Assembly (NCBI GenBank): GCA_963805645.1
Contig: CAWDVA010000007.1
Coordinates: 310,001 to 374,000 of the forward strand
Direction of reading: 5' to 3'
Length of the DNA: 64,000 bases
From: CAVXEH01 sp963805645
Lineage (GTDB): Bacteria; Chloroflexota; Limnocylindria; QHBO01
The notes beneath the pieces are model-generated. The model was not told where the DNA came from and made no database searches. It was given only the letters and a program-made list of their open reading frames with translations. The translations under genes were made by a program, and so were the position numbers. Of this stretch, positions 7,450 through 16,001 are shown piece by piece (the stretch's first letter is position 1; every line of letters starts with the position of its first letter).

Positions 7450-10116
7450 GTGCACGAGATCTTCGACCAGTTCAAGCAGCAGCTGCCGGACATTGATCCC
7501 ACCGAGACGCAGGAGTGGATCGACTCCCTGGACGCGGTCGTCCAGCAGGCCGGGACGGAGCGCGCCCGCTTCATCATCTTCAAGCTCCTGAAGCGGGCCC
7601 GCATGCTCCAGGTCGGCCTGCCTCCCCTGGTGCAGACCCGCTACATCAACACCATCAGTCCCGAGCAGGAGCCGTATTTCCCCGGCGACGAGGAGATCGA
7701 GCATCGCGTTCGGAGGATCGTCCGCTGGAACGCGCTGGCCATGGTCCTGCGGGCCAATACGCGCTTCGAGGGCATCGGCGGGCACCTGTCCACCTATGCG
7801 TCCGCCGCCAGCCTGTACGAGGTGGGCTTCAACCACTTCTTCAAGGGCGGACCTGATGGCGACCTGGTCTTCTTCCAGGGCCACGCCGCCCCGGGGATCT
7901 ACGCACGCGCCTTCCTGGAGGGACGCATCAGCGAGGACCAGCTCGACCACTTCCGGCGCGAGGCGCTCTGGCCGGGCGGGCTTACGAGCTATCCGCACCC
8001 GCGCACGATGCCGGGCTTCTGGCAGTTCCCCACGGTCAGCATGGGCCTGGGTCCGCTCACCGCTGTCTACACGGCGCGATTCAACCGGTATCTGCACGCC
8101 CGAGGCATCAAGGACACCTCGAACCAGCGCGTCTGGGCCTTCCTGGGCGACGGCGAGATGGACGAGCCCGAGGCCATGGCCGGGCTCTCGCTGGCGGCCC
8201 GCGACGGGCTCGACAACCTGACCTTCGTCGTCAACTGCAACCTGCAGCGCCTCGACGGGCCGGTGCGCGGCAACGGGAAGATCATCCAGGAGCTGGAGGC
8301 TGTCTTCCGCGGTGCCGGCTGGCACGTCATCAAGGTGATCTGGGGCCGCGAGTGGGACGACCTCCTCGCGCGCGACGTCGACGGCATCCTGGTCAACAAG
8401 ATGAACGAGACGCTCGACGGCGACTACCAGCGCCTGTCGGTATCCGATGGCGCCTACATCCGCGAGCACTTCTTCGGCCCCGACCCACGCCTGAAGGCGA
8501 TGGCGGAGCACCTCTCGGACGAGGACCTCACCCGGCTCCGCCGCGGTGGCCACGACTACCGCAAGCTGTTCGCCGCCTACACCGCGGCGGTGGGCCACAG
8601 CGGGACGCCCACGGTCATCCTGGCCAAGACGGTGAAGGGATGGACGCTCGGCCCCGGGATCGAGGGTCGCAACGTCACCCACCAGGCCAAGAAGCTGACC
8701 GAGGCCGAGCTGAAGGTCTTCCGCGACCGGCTGGAGCTGCCGATCCCCGACGAGGCCCTCAAGGAGGCGCCGTACTACAACCCGGGGCCGGATTCTCCGG
8801 AGATCCAGTACATGATGGAGCGGCGCAGGACGCTCGGCGGCTTCCTTCCGGAGCGGAGCGTCCATCCCGTGGTGCTGCCCGAGGTGCAGCCCTCGGCCTT
8901 TGACGAGCTCTTCAGCGGATCGGACCGGCCCGCCAGCACGACCATGGCCTTCAGCCGCCTCATCCGCAATCTCGTCCGCGATCCGGGGATCGGTCGCCGC
9001 GTCGTCCCCATCATCCCCGACGAGGCGCGCACCTTCGGCATGGACCCCCTCTTCAAGGAGGTGGGGATCTACTCGGCACTGGGGCAGCGCTACACGCCGG
9101 TCGACAAGGAGCTGTTGCTCAGCTACGTCGAGTCCGCGGACGGCCAGATCCTCGAGGAGGGCATCACCGAGGCGGGCGCCACGGCCTCGTTCACCGCCGC
9201 CGGGACGAGCTACGCCGTCCACGGCGAGCCCATGATCCCGTTCTACACGTTCTACTCCATGTTCGGCTTCCAGCGAACCGGCGACCAGATGTGGGCCTTT
9301 GGCGACTCACGGGGCCGTGGGTTCCTCATGGGCGCCACCGCCGGGCGGACCACCCTCCATGGCGAGGGGCTGCAGCACGATGACGGGCATTCGCACCTGC
9401 TGGCGTCGGTCCTGCCCAATATCCGCGCCTACGACCCCGCCTTCGCCTACGAGCTGGCCACCATCGTTCGCGAGGGGATCGGGCGCATGACGGTCGACGG
9501 CGAGGATGTCTTCTACTACCTGACCATCTACAACGAGAACTGGGTCCAGCCCGCAAAGCCCGATGGCGTCGACGAGGGCATCATCCGCGGGCTGTACCGA
9601 TATCGGCCCGCCCAGGTGGAGGGACGCCGGGTGCAGATCCTCGCCTCGGGCTCGATCCTCCACCAGGCAATCCGCGCCCAGGAGATCCTGGCCGCGCACA
9701 ACGTGGCGGCGGACGTGTGGAGCGCCACGAGCTTCCAGCAGCTGCGCGTCGACGCGCTCGACGTGGAGCGCTGGAACCGTCTCCATCCCGATGCCGAGCC
9801 GCGTGTGCCGTACGTGGTCCAGTCGCTGGCCGGCACGAACGGCCCGGTGATCGCGGCGACGGACTACCTGAAGGCGGTCCCGGACATGGTCTCGCGCTGG
9901 ATCGAGCGGCCGTACACCATCCTGGGCACCGACGGCTTCGGGCGCAGCGACACGCGCGAGGCACTCCGCACCCACTTCGAGGTGTCACCGGAGCACATCG
10001 CCTACGCGTCGCTCCACGGCCTCTGCCTCACCGGGCAGGCGGATCGCAGCGAGCTTGTCGCCGCCCTGGGCGAGCTGGGGATCGACCCGGAGCGCGTGAA
10101 CCCGCAGTTCGCGTAG
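7450..10116 (+). CDS. aceE: Pyruvate dehydrogenase E1 component, homodimeric type
   Basis: 888 aa, matching the E. coli AceE length. The GTG at 7450 is the start best supported by frame. The thiamine-diphosphate motif runs from LGDGEMDEPEAM to NLQRLDGPV. Downstream are the transketolase-like pyrimidine domain (EEGITEAGATASFTAAG, then FYSMFGFQRTGDQ) and the C-terminal domain. It decarboxylates pyruvate and acetylates E2 lipoyl groups. No E2 or E3 gene is adjacent, so partners must be elsewhere. The chromosome also encodes PFOR at 30-34 kb, giving two routes from pyruvate to acetyl-CoA. Confidence 0.95.
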   Translation: MHEIFDQFKQQLPDIDPTETQEWIDSLDAVVQQAGTERARFIIFKLLKRARMLQVGLPPLVQTRYINTISPEQEPYFPGDEEIEHRVRRIVRWNALAMVLRANTRFEGIGGHLSTYASAASLYEVGFNHFFKGGPDGDLVFFQGHAAPGIYARAFLEGRISEDQLDHFRREALWPGGLTSYPHPRTMPGFWQFPTVSMGLGPLTAVYTARFNRYLHARGIKDTSNQRVWAFLGDGEMDEPEAMAGLSLAARDGLDNLTFVVNCNLQRLDGPVRGNGKIIQELEAVFRGAGWHVIKVIWGREWDDLLARDVDGILVNKMNETLDGDYQRLSVSDGAYIREHFFGPDPRLKAMAEHLSDEDLTRLRRGGHDYRKLFAAYTAAVGHSGTPTVILAKTVKGWTLGPGIEGRNVTHQAKKLTEAELKVFRDRLELPIPDEALKEAPYYNPGPDSPEIQYMMERRRTLGGFLPERSVHPVVLPEVQPSAFDELFSGSDRPASTTMAFSRLIRNLVRDPGIGRRVVPIIPDEARTFGMDPLFKEVGIYSALGQRYTPVDKELLLSYVESADGQILEEGITEAGATASFTAAGTSYAVHGEPMIPFYTFYSMFGFQRTGDQMWAFGDSRGRGFLMGATAGRTTLHGEGLQHDDGHSHLLASVLPNIRAYDPAFAYELATIVREGIGRMTVDGEDVFYYLTIYNENWVQPAKPDGVDEGIIRGLYRYRPAQVEGRRVQILASGSILHQAIRAQEILAAHNVAADVWSATSFQQLRVDALDVERWNRLHPDAEPRVPYVVQSLAGTNGPVIAATDYLKAVPDMVSRWIERPYTILGTDGFGRSDTREALRTHFEVSPEHIAYASLHGLCLTGQADRSELVAALGELGIDPERVNPQFA

Positions 10117-10125
10117 GCGCCCGCT

Positions 10126-10593
10126 TCAACCTACCCGTCCGGCCAGGGTGGCGCCGCAGACGCCGCATCGGAGATCGCGGCGTCCAACCGCCGCGGCGCA
10201 CGCCGGACACCGCGCCGGCGCGAGCTCGATGGCGAAGGCACGCATCCCGGAGCCAATCGCAAAGGCAACCCGCTCGACGCCGGAGCGATGGGGTAGCGGA
10301 CGATCCCCGTCTCGCCGTCCCCGGGGGCCGGCTTCCCGAGCGCGCGACGCCAGCCAGCGCGCCCGCTCCCGGTCGTAGACGGCGCGCGCCTGCGGATCAG
10401 CCAGGAGGTCACGCAGCGCGTTCACCACCTGCATCTCCTCATGGGACCGCGCCGAGTCATTGCGGTCCGGATGGAAGGTCCGGGCGAGACGCCGCCAGGC
10501 CTCCATGAGCCTCTCGTCGCTCGCCGCAGGATCCACCCCGAGAAGCCCGTAGATGTCGCGCTCGGGCGCGTACGGAAGGAAGGGTTGGGTCAT
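10126..10593 (-). CDS. J-domain protein with C-terminal zinc ribbon
   Basis: 155 aa. Residues about 12-75 form a DnaJ domain with helix II and the HPD motif (ARTFHPDRND), so it should stimulate an Hsp70 partner. The C-terminus carries two CxxC pairs (CPACAAAV and CGVCGATL), typical of a zinc ribbon. It lacks the Gly/Phe and CTD regions of true DnaJ, so it is a type-III-like co-chaperone. It is convergent with aceE, 9 bp apart. Confidence 0.85.
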   Translation of the reverse strand: MTQPFLPYAPERDIYGLLGVDPAASDERLMEAWRRLARTFHPDRNDSARSHEEMQVVNALRDLLADPQARAVYDRERARWLASRAREAGPRGRRDGDRPLPHRSGVERVAFAIGSGMRAFAIELAPARCPACAAAVGRRDLRCGVCGATLAGRVG

Positions 10594-10677
10594 TGGCGCA
10601 CACCGATCCTACCGCACGGTCCGGACGCGTATCAGGCTCCGCTCGGCCCTCTGTCTCACCAGAATTAGCAAGCGAAC

Positions 10678-10707
10678 ATTACCAATCGCAATCTTCACAT
10701 TGGTAAT
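10678..10707. promoter_or_regulatory. Perfect inverted repeat, probable operator of the DUF2089/DUF4097 operon
   Basis: ATTACCAAT (10678-10686) and ATTGGTAAT (10699-10707) are exact inverted copies with centres 21 bp apart. They end 14 bp before the -35 box at 10722. This spacing would put two dimers, or a dimer with widely spaced half-sites, on one face of the helix just upstream of RNA polymerase, which fits an activator. The binding protein is unknown; the DUF2089 protein encoded two genes downstream has an HTH and is a candidate. Confidence 0.55.
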
Positions 10708-10721
10708 TCGAAACTGTGGTG

Positions 10722-10750
10722 TTGACACGCGGCGAGACGCAGGCTAGAAT
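10722..10750 (+). promoter_or_regulatory. Sigma70-type promoter for the 10.8-kb operon
   Basis: A perfect -35 TTGACA (10722-10727) and a -10 TAGAAT (10745-10750) are separated by exactly 17 bp. The predicted start near 10757 leaves a leader of about 50 nt before the first ATG at 10810. It is the best housekeeping promoter in the window, and its composition is AT-richer than its surroundings. Confidence 0.75.
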
Positions 10751-10809
10751 GCGGCAACAAGATACGAAATCGGTCACTCGAGATGCCAATTCTCGATAAG
10801 GAGCTAGCA

Positions 10810-10953
10810 ATGCTGGATTACCGCCTTCACTACGCGCAGATGGCCGCCGAGGATCGACTGCGCCAGGTGCGCAACGAGACCGTGGCCCGCCGGAGCACGA
10901 AGCGCGTGTTCCAGCTGACGGGCCGTCGCAGCAGCCGAAAGAGCGCACGCTGA
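10810..10953 (+). CDS. 47-aa basic leader protein, unknown
   Basis: Short frame starting at ATG 10810 with an upstream AAGGAG (about 10798-10803). Its TGA overlaps the ATG of the DUF2089 gene (TGATG at 10951-10955), a classic translational-coupling arrangement. The peptide is Arg-rich (about 13 Arg of 47) with no hydrophobic segment. It may be a small DNA- or RNA-binding protein, or simply a coupling leader. The strong promoter and RBS argue it is translated. Confidence 0.55.
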   Translation: MLDYRLHYAQMAAEDRLRQVRNETVARRSTKRVFQLTGRRSSRKSAR

Positions 10954-11402
10954 TGGCACACGACGTCATCTCGACCTGTCCTGTGTGCCAGGGCGAGCTC
11001 ACCATCACCCGCCTGCACTGCAACACCTGCGGCACGGCGCTGGAGGGCGAGTTCGGCGTCGGGCGGTTCGGACACCTCGAGCGCGAGCAGCTCGCCTTCC
11101 TGGAGAGCTTCCTCCGCGCTCGGGGCAACCTCAAGGAGATGGAGCGCGAGCTGGGGATCTCCTACCCCACCGTGCGGAACCGGCTCGAGGCGCTCCTGCG
11201 CACTCTCGGCCTGGCCGACGGCGAGGCAGCGCCCGTGTCGGACGAGGAGCCGGCGAGCGAGGCGGAGTCCGCAGGTGCGGCCGAGCCCGCCGCTGACGAC
11301 CCCATGGCGGCCGAGCGTCGCGCCATCCTCGAACAGCTCAAGAACAAGGAACTGACCGCCGACGAGGCGGCCGCCCGGCTGCGAAGCCTGGGCAGGAGCT
11401 GA
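10953..11402 (+). CDS. DUF2089 family protein (zinc ribbon plus HTH)
   Basis: 149 aa. An N-terminal zinc ribbon has CPVC and CNTCG pairs. It is followed by a helix-turn-helix-like segment (NLKEMERELGISYPTVRNRL, about residues 60-80). The C-terminus ends in a SHOCT-like helix pair (LEQLKNKELTADEAAARLRSL). DUF2089 proteins commonly sit next to DUF4097/YvlB-like genes, as here, and are presumed transcription regulators. It may autoregulate through the inverted repeat at 10678. Confidence 0.85.
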   Translation: MAHDVISTCPVCQGELTITRLHCNTCGTALEGEFGVGRFGHLEREQLAFLESFLRARGNLKEMERELGISYPTVRNRLEALLRTLGLADGEAAPVSDEEPASEAESAGAAEPAADDPMAAERRAILEQLKNKELTADEAAARLRSLGRS

Positions 11403-11406
11403 GCCA

Positions 11407-12399
11407 ATGCCCACGTACGTTCGACAGCAGGAGATCAGCCACCGCATCGGGGCGTCGGGACGCCTGCACCTGCGGGTGACGGACGCCGACGTCCGCCTCC
11501 AGGCGAACGAGGACGAGGAGGTTCGCCTGCGGGCGACGTTCGAGATCCGCGCCGGATCTGACGAGGAGGCGGACCGCACCTTCGCGGAAGCCCGGCTCGA
11601 CGTCGCGGCCGGCGACGGCGTCCTCGAGGTCGCCGACGTCAGCGGACGCGGAGACCTGGGATCGGCCATTCGCCGCCTCGTCTCGGGCCGTGGCCACATC
11701 GGCCTCTCGGTCGAGGGAACGGCCCCGCGCCGCGCCGGGTTGCGGATCGAGGGCGTCTCCGGGGACCTGGTCATCGAAGGAGCGCGCGGCGAGCAGCGAT
11801 ACACCACCGTCAACGGGGACGTCTACGGAACCGACCTGGGCGGGAGCGTCCAGGTGACCACGGTGTCCGGGGACGCGACCCTGCGCGCCCCCGAGTCGCT
11901 CGCCCTGCGGGTCCAGACGGTGTCGGGAGATCTTTCGGCGGTCACGCCCCTCCTCCGCGAGGCGCGCATGAACACCGTGAGCGGCGACCTCGAGCTCGAG
12001 GCCGCCCTCGATCGAACCGGCGACTTCCGGGCCGAATCGGTCAGCGGCGACCTGGTCCTCGGCCTGATCGGCGGCGCCACCGTGGAGGTCCGCGGCCTCT
12101 CCAGCGACATCCACGCGGAGGTCAACCACCGGGTCGAGGGAAGCTCGGACCGGCGGCGCATCGTCATCGGCGACGGCACGCCGCGGCTCGTCTTCAGCTC
12201 GATGTCGGGCGACGTGAACGTGCGCCGTCCGCGGCGCCTGGACGCTTCGTCAGCCTCCCAGTCCGGCGCCCCCGGGGAGTCGGCCTCCCGGCCGCCGCTC
12301 AGCGAGCAGGACTCGCTCGAGATCCTGCGGGCGCTCGAGCGCGGCGACATCGACGTCGACGAAGCAGCCCGCCGTCTGGGAGAGAACTCCAATGCGTGA
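11407..12399 (+). CDS. DUF4097 (YvlB/LiaX-like) beta-repeat protein with C-terminal SHOCT-like tail
   Basis: 330 aa. The middle contains repeated short beta-strand motifs of the type V-S-G-D-L (for example TVSGDATLRAPE, TVSGDLSAVTP, TVSGDLELEA, SVSGDLVLGL), the hallmark of DUF4097 beta-helical proteins. The C-terminus (residues about 300-330, LEILRALERGDIDVDEAARR) repeats the SHOCT-like helix pair seen in both neighbours. Relatives YvlB and LiaX act in cell-envelope stress responses of Firmicutes. Here it lies 4 bp after DUF2089 and overlaps the next gene by 8 bp. Confidence 0.85.
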   Translation: MPTYVRQQEISHRIGASGRLHLRVTDADVRLQANEDEEVRLRATFEIRAGSDEEADRTFAEARLDVAAGDGVLEVADVSGRGDLGSAIRRLVSGRGHIGLSVEGTAPRRAGLRIEGVSGDLVIEGARGEQRYTTVNGDVYGTDLGGSVQVTTVSGDATLRAPESLALRVQTVSGDLSAVTPLLREARMNTVSGDLELEAALDRTGDFRAESVSGDLVLGLIGGATVEVRGLSSDIHAEVNHRVEGSSDRRRIVIGDGTPRLVFSSMSGDVNVRRPRRLDASSASQSGAPGESASRPPLSEQDSLEILRALERGDIDVDEAARRLGENSNA

Positions 12400-12802
12400 C
12401 GAGCTCGCGACCATTCTCCGCCTCGTCTCGGACGGCACGCTCTCCCCCGAGGAGGCTGCCCCGATCATCGAGGCCCTCAGCCGCGCTCCGGGTGGCAGCA
12501 CCCCATCCGGTCTCCAGCCGGGCGGCCGCCCGGAGCGTGGCCCTGGCGAAGGGTCGGCGTCCAGCGCCGCCGGCACTGAGGAGAGCCGGCGCCAGATGCG
12601 GATCCGGGTCCTCGAGCGCGGGCGCCAGGTCGTGAACATGCGCATCCCGCTGCCGTTCGCGGAGGCGGCGCTGCGCATGGTCCCCGGCATCAGCGTTGAA
12701 CGCGGCGACCAGATCCGCCAGGCCATCGCGGCCCACGTCACCGGTCCGATCGTCGACGTCGAGGACGAGGACGGCGACGGCCTTCTCATCACGGTGGAGT
12801 AG
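12392..12802 (+). CDS. SHOCT-like/YvlB-associated protein
   Basis: 136 aa. The N-terminal 30 residues (LATILRLVSDGTLSPEEAAP) match the SHOCT-like helix pair at the ends of the two upstream proteins. A Pro/Gly-rich linker follows, then a compact C-terminal domain beginning MRIRVLERGRQVVNMRIPLP, similar to the second half of short YvlB-like proteins. It starts inside the previous gene. The shared helical module in three consecutive proteins suggests mutual assembly. Confidence 0.7.
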   Translation: MRDELATILRLVSDGTLSPEEAAPIIEALSRAPGGSTPSGLQPGGRPERGPGEGSASSAAGTEESRRQMRIRVLERGRQVVNMRIPLPFAEAALRMVPGISVERGDQIRQAIAAHVTGPIVDVEDEDGDGLLITVE

Positions 12803-12807
12803 CTGAC

Positions 12808-14124
12808 ATGCAACCCGAAGCAACGATGGCCACGACCGATATCGAGAGCAGCGCAGCCCCCGCGCCGATGCAAGGCGGGGAGTCCGGGCCGGCACTGGTG
12901 CGGCCCCTGCGCATCCGCGACTTCCGGTTCGTCTTCTCCGGCGAGACCGTCTCGCTGCTGGGGGACCAGTTCCATTTCGTGGCGCTGGCCTGGCTGGCGC
13001 TCCAGCTGACCGGCTCGGGCCTGGCCCTGGGAACGGTCCTCATGACGGCAGCCATTCCGCGCGCGGTCTTCATGCTGGTTGGCGGGGCCTTCAGCGACCG
13101 CTGGTCACCGCGAAACCTGATGCTGGTATCGAATGCCGTTCGCGCGGTCGTGGTGGGCATCGTGGCGATGCTGGTCATCACCGGCAACGCGCAGCTCTGG
13201 CAGCTCTACATCCTTGCCGGGATCTTCGGCCTGGTGGACGCCTTCTTCTACCCGGCACTCAACACCATCGTGCCGATGATGGTCTCCGAGGGACAGCTGC
13301 CCGCCGCGAACGCGCTGATGCAGGGCACCCAGCAGCTCACCGGCCTCCTCGGGCCGGCCATCGCGGGACTCGTGATTGCGGCGGTGCAGACCGGGCCGGC
13401 CTTCGCCGTGGACGCCGCTTCCTTCGCGGTGGCGGCTGCAGCGCTGCTCGCCGTTCGCGGTGGGCGGCGGGCACCGACACCCCCGAATGAGGCCGGTGTG
13501 ACGGCTACGGGTCCCTCGATGCTGGCCACCATCGGCGAAGGGATTGCCTATGCGTGGCGGGATCCGGCGATCCGGTCCCTGCTGGTGCTGACCGCCGCCT
13601 TCAACTTCGCGTTCATGGGGCCGCTCAACGTGGGCATCGCCTGGATCGCCGACCACCGGTTCGGCGGCTCGGCCGACTTCGGACTCCTGCTCTCGTCGTG
13701 GGGAGCCGGGGCGCTGGTGGGGGCCATCGCGGCGGGATCCATTCGCCGCGTCCCTCACCTGGGCTCGGTCACCATGGGTATCGGGGCCGTCCTCGGCGTT
13801 GGCCTGGCGGCCATCGGCGTGGCACCCTCGATGCCCGTCACGCTGGCCGTGCTGGTCGCCATTGGGCTGGGAGTGGGCTTCATCAACGTGCGGGTGATCG
13901 CCTGGGTCCAGGCCCGCGTGCCGGACACCATGATCGGCCGCGTCATGAGCCTGGTCACCTTCGGTTCGCAGGCCCTCGCGCCCGTCTCGCTGGCGCTCGC
14001 CGGCGCGATCATCGACTTCGGTGCCGTCTCGGCGATGTTCGCCGTCGCCGGCGCCATCCTGGTGGCCGCCGTGGTCGCCGGCGTCGCCTGGGGCGTTCCC
14101 AGCAGGATGGTCGAGGCACCGTGA
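12808..14124 (+). CDS. MFS transporter, DHA3-like drug exporter
   Basis: 438 aa with about 12 hydrophobic segments. The MFS motif A region is seen as GGAFSDRWSPRNLML between TM2 and TM3. An N-terminal cytosolic tail of about 35 residues precedes the first span. The GGTGGAG about 8 nt upstream favours the ATG at 12808 over the internal Met at 12826. The family (EntS/MacAB-associated DHA3) exports macrolides, siderophores and similar compounds. Its stop overlaps the GTG start of the following ABC ATPase by 4 bp. Confidence 0.88.
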   Translation: MQPEATMATTDIESSAAPAPMQGGESGPALVRPLRIRDFRFVFSGETVSLLGDQFHFVALAWLALQLTGSGLALGTVLMTAAIPRAVFMLVGGAFSDRWSPRNLMLVSNAVRAVVVGIVAMLVITGNAQLWQLYILAGIFGLVDAFFYPALNTIVPMMVSEGQLPAANALMQGTQQLTGLLGPAIAGLVIAAVQTGPAFAVDAASFAVAAAALLAVRGGRRAPTPPNEAGVTATGPSMLATIGEGIAYAWRDPAIRSLLVLTAAFNFAFMGPLNVGIAWIADHRFGGSADFGLLLSSWGAGALVGAIAAGSIRRVPHLGSVTMGIGAVLGVGLAAIGVAPSMPVTLAVLVAIGLGVGFINVRVIAWVQARVPDTMIGRVMSLVTFGSQALAPVSLALAGAIIDFGAVSAMFAVAGAILVAAVVAGVAWGVPSRMVEAP

Positions 14125-15158
14125 GCACTCCGGCCATCGAGGCCCTCGGCCTCGTCAAGGAGTTCGAGCGTGGGCGGCGCACCACCTGGCAGCGCCTGCG
14201 CCGCGAGCCGGACCGGCGAGAGCGCTTCCGGGCTGTGGACGGCATCGACCTTCACGTCGAGCGCGGCGAGATCTTCGGCCTGCTCGGTCCCAACGGAGCC
14301 GGCAAGACGACGACCCAGCGGATGCTCGCCACCCTGCTGGAGCCCACCGCCGGCACCGCCCGGGTCCTGGGCCTCGACGTCGTCGCCGAGGCGCGCGAGG
14401 TCCGCCGGCGGATGGGGGCCGTCCTCTCCGACGGTCGCAGCCTGTACTGGAAGCTCACCGCCCGCGAGAACCTCGAGTACTTCGCGGCCCTCTACCACGT
14501 GCCGTCCCGCGAGGCCGGCGCGCGGATCGCCACGGTCCTCCAGACGGTTCACCTCGACGACCGGGCTGACGACTACGTCGAGCGATTCAGCTCCGGGATG
14601 CGCCAGCGCCTCGTCCTGGCCAGGGCGCTGCTCCCCGACCCGGAGCTGCTGCTCCTCGACGAGCCCACGGTGGGCCTGGATCCCCAGAGCGCGCGCGACC
14701 TGCGGGACCGCGTCGCCGCCCTCCGCGACCAGGGCCGCACCGTGGTGCTCACCACGCACTACATGGAAGAGGCGGACCAGCTCTGTGACCGTATCGCGAT
14801 CGTCGATCACGGTCGCATCGTGGCGCTCGACACGCCGCCCCGCCTCAAGCGCACCATCGCGGCGACGGAGGTCGTCCGCCTGGAGCTTGCGATTCCCCAT
14901 CCCGACGGGGAATCGGGGGTGCCGGCGGCCATGCGCCCGCTGCTGGAGCGCCTGGGCCGTGGGGGCACCCTTGCCCAGCAGGAGCGGACCGATGGCGTCG
15001 TCGCCGTCACCGTGCACTGCCGGAGCGCCCGTGAGTTCGTGCCCATTGCCTTCGATGCGGCGCAGAGGGAGCAGACCCAGATCCGCCACGTGGAGGTCGT
15101 CCCGGTGACGCTCGAGGACGTGTTTCTGTCGCTGACCGGACGGGCGCTTCGCGAATGA
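14121..15158 (+). CDS. ABC-2 type exporter ATP-binding protein
   Basis: 345 aa starting at GTG 14121, overlapping the MFS stop. Motifs are Walker A GPNGAGKTTT, signature SSGMRQRL, Walker B LLLLDEPTVGLDP and the H-loop LTTHYMEEADQ. The long segment before Walker A (RGRRTTWQRLRREPDRRERF) is characteristic of the DrrA/YhaQ-like subgroup. A C-terminal extension of about 110 residues follows the NBD. It pairs with the two ABC-2 permeases downstream. Confidence 0.92.
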   Translation: MSTPAIEALGLVKEFERGRRTTWQRLRREPDRRERFRAVDGIDLHVERGEIFGLLGPNGAGKTTTQRMLATLLEPTAGTARVLGLDVVAEAREVRRRMGAVLSDGRSLYWKLTARENLEYFAALYHVPSREAGARIATVLQTVHLDDRADDYVERFSSGMRQRLVLARALLPDPELLLLDEPTVGLDPQSARDLRDRVAALRDQGRTVVLTTHYMEEADQLCDRIAIVDHGRIVALDTPPRLKRTIAATEVVRLELAIPHPDGESGVPAAMRPLLERLGRGGTLAQQERTDGVVAVTVHCRSAREFVPIAFDAAQREQTQIRHVEVVPVTLEDVFLSLTGRALRE

Positions 15159-15991
15159 GCGCGCTCGCCGATCTCCGGGCCTTCTGGGCCGCCGCCCGCA
15201 AGGAGTGGCGGCTCCTGCGACGCTACCCGACCCAGTTCCTTGGGTTCCTGTTCTGGCCCATCGCCCTGCCGGCCGCGTACGTCTTCCAGGCGCGTGGATA
15301 CGCCGGCGACTCGCAGGCGGCGCTCGATGCATTCGCCGCGCGAACCGGCACCGCCGAGATCGCCGGGTTCCTCTTCCTGGGCTGGGCGGCCTACATGTGG
15401 ATCAGCATGATCCTGTGGGGGCCCGGCACGGCCCTGCGCACCGAGCAGGTGCGCGGCTCGCTGGAGGCCCTCTTCATGACACCGGCTTCGCGCCTCGTCA
15501 TCCTCTTCGGGCCGGTTGTCAGCCAGGTCGTCTGGGCCCTCTGGATGTTCGCCGTGGTCGGCGTCGCCATGACCGTCTTCTTCGGCGTGCCCATTGGCGC
15601 GCCGGCGGCGTTGCGGGCACTGGTGGTCATCCTTGTCGCCGTTCCGGCCCTGTACGGTCTCGGCGCCCTCTTCGCCGCGGTCGTGCTGCGATTCGGCGAA
15701 GTGGGCGCCCTGGTGCAGGCGGTCCGCGGCGTCTTCACCGTCTTCTGCGGGATGACCTTCCCCATCATCATCCTGCCAGAGTGGGCACGCGCGGTGGCCC
15801 TCAGCCTGCCGCCCACGTACCTCATCAGCGACCTGCGCAAGGTGATGCTGCGCGGCGCCGATCTGGCGGAGCTGGTTCCCGACCTCGCCGTGCTCCTCGT
15901 TCTCGGCCTGGCGATCTGTGCCGCGGCGGTGATCGCCTTCCGCCGCACGGAGCGCCACGCGCGCCGGGGCGGCAGCCTGGCGCAGTACTGA
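15155..15991 (+). CDS. ABC-2 type permease
   Basis: 278 aa, about six membrane spans, starting in a 4-bp ATGA overlap with the ATPase gene. The conserved region FCGMTFPIIILPEWARAVALSLPPTY matches the ABC-2 membrane signature in altered form. The C-terminus is Arg-rich (RRTERHARRGG). It and the next gene probably form a heterodimer. Confidence 0.88.
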   Translation: MSALADLRAFWAAARKEWRLLRRYPTQFLGFLFWPIALPAAYVFQARGYAGDSQAALDAFAARTGTAEIAGFLFLGWAAYMWISMILWGPGTALRTEQVRGSLEALFMTPASRLVILFGPVVSQVVWALWMFAVVGVAMTVFFGVPIGAPAALRALVVILVAVPALYGLGALFAAVVLRFGEVGALVQAVRGVFTVFCGMTFPIIILPEWARAVALSLPPTYLISDLRKVMLRGADLAELVPDLAVLLVLGLAICAAAVIAFRRTERHARRGGSLAQY

Positions 15992-16001
15992 GAACCGAGC
16001 C

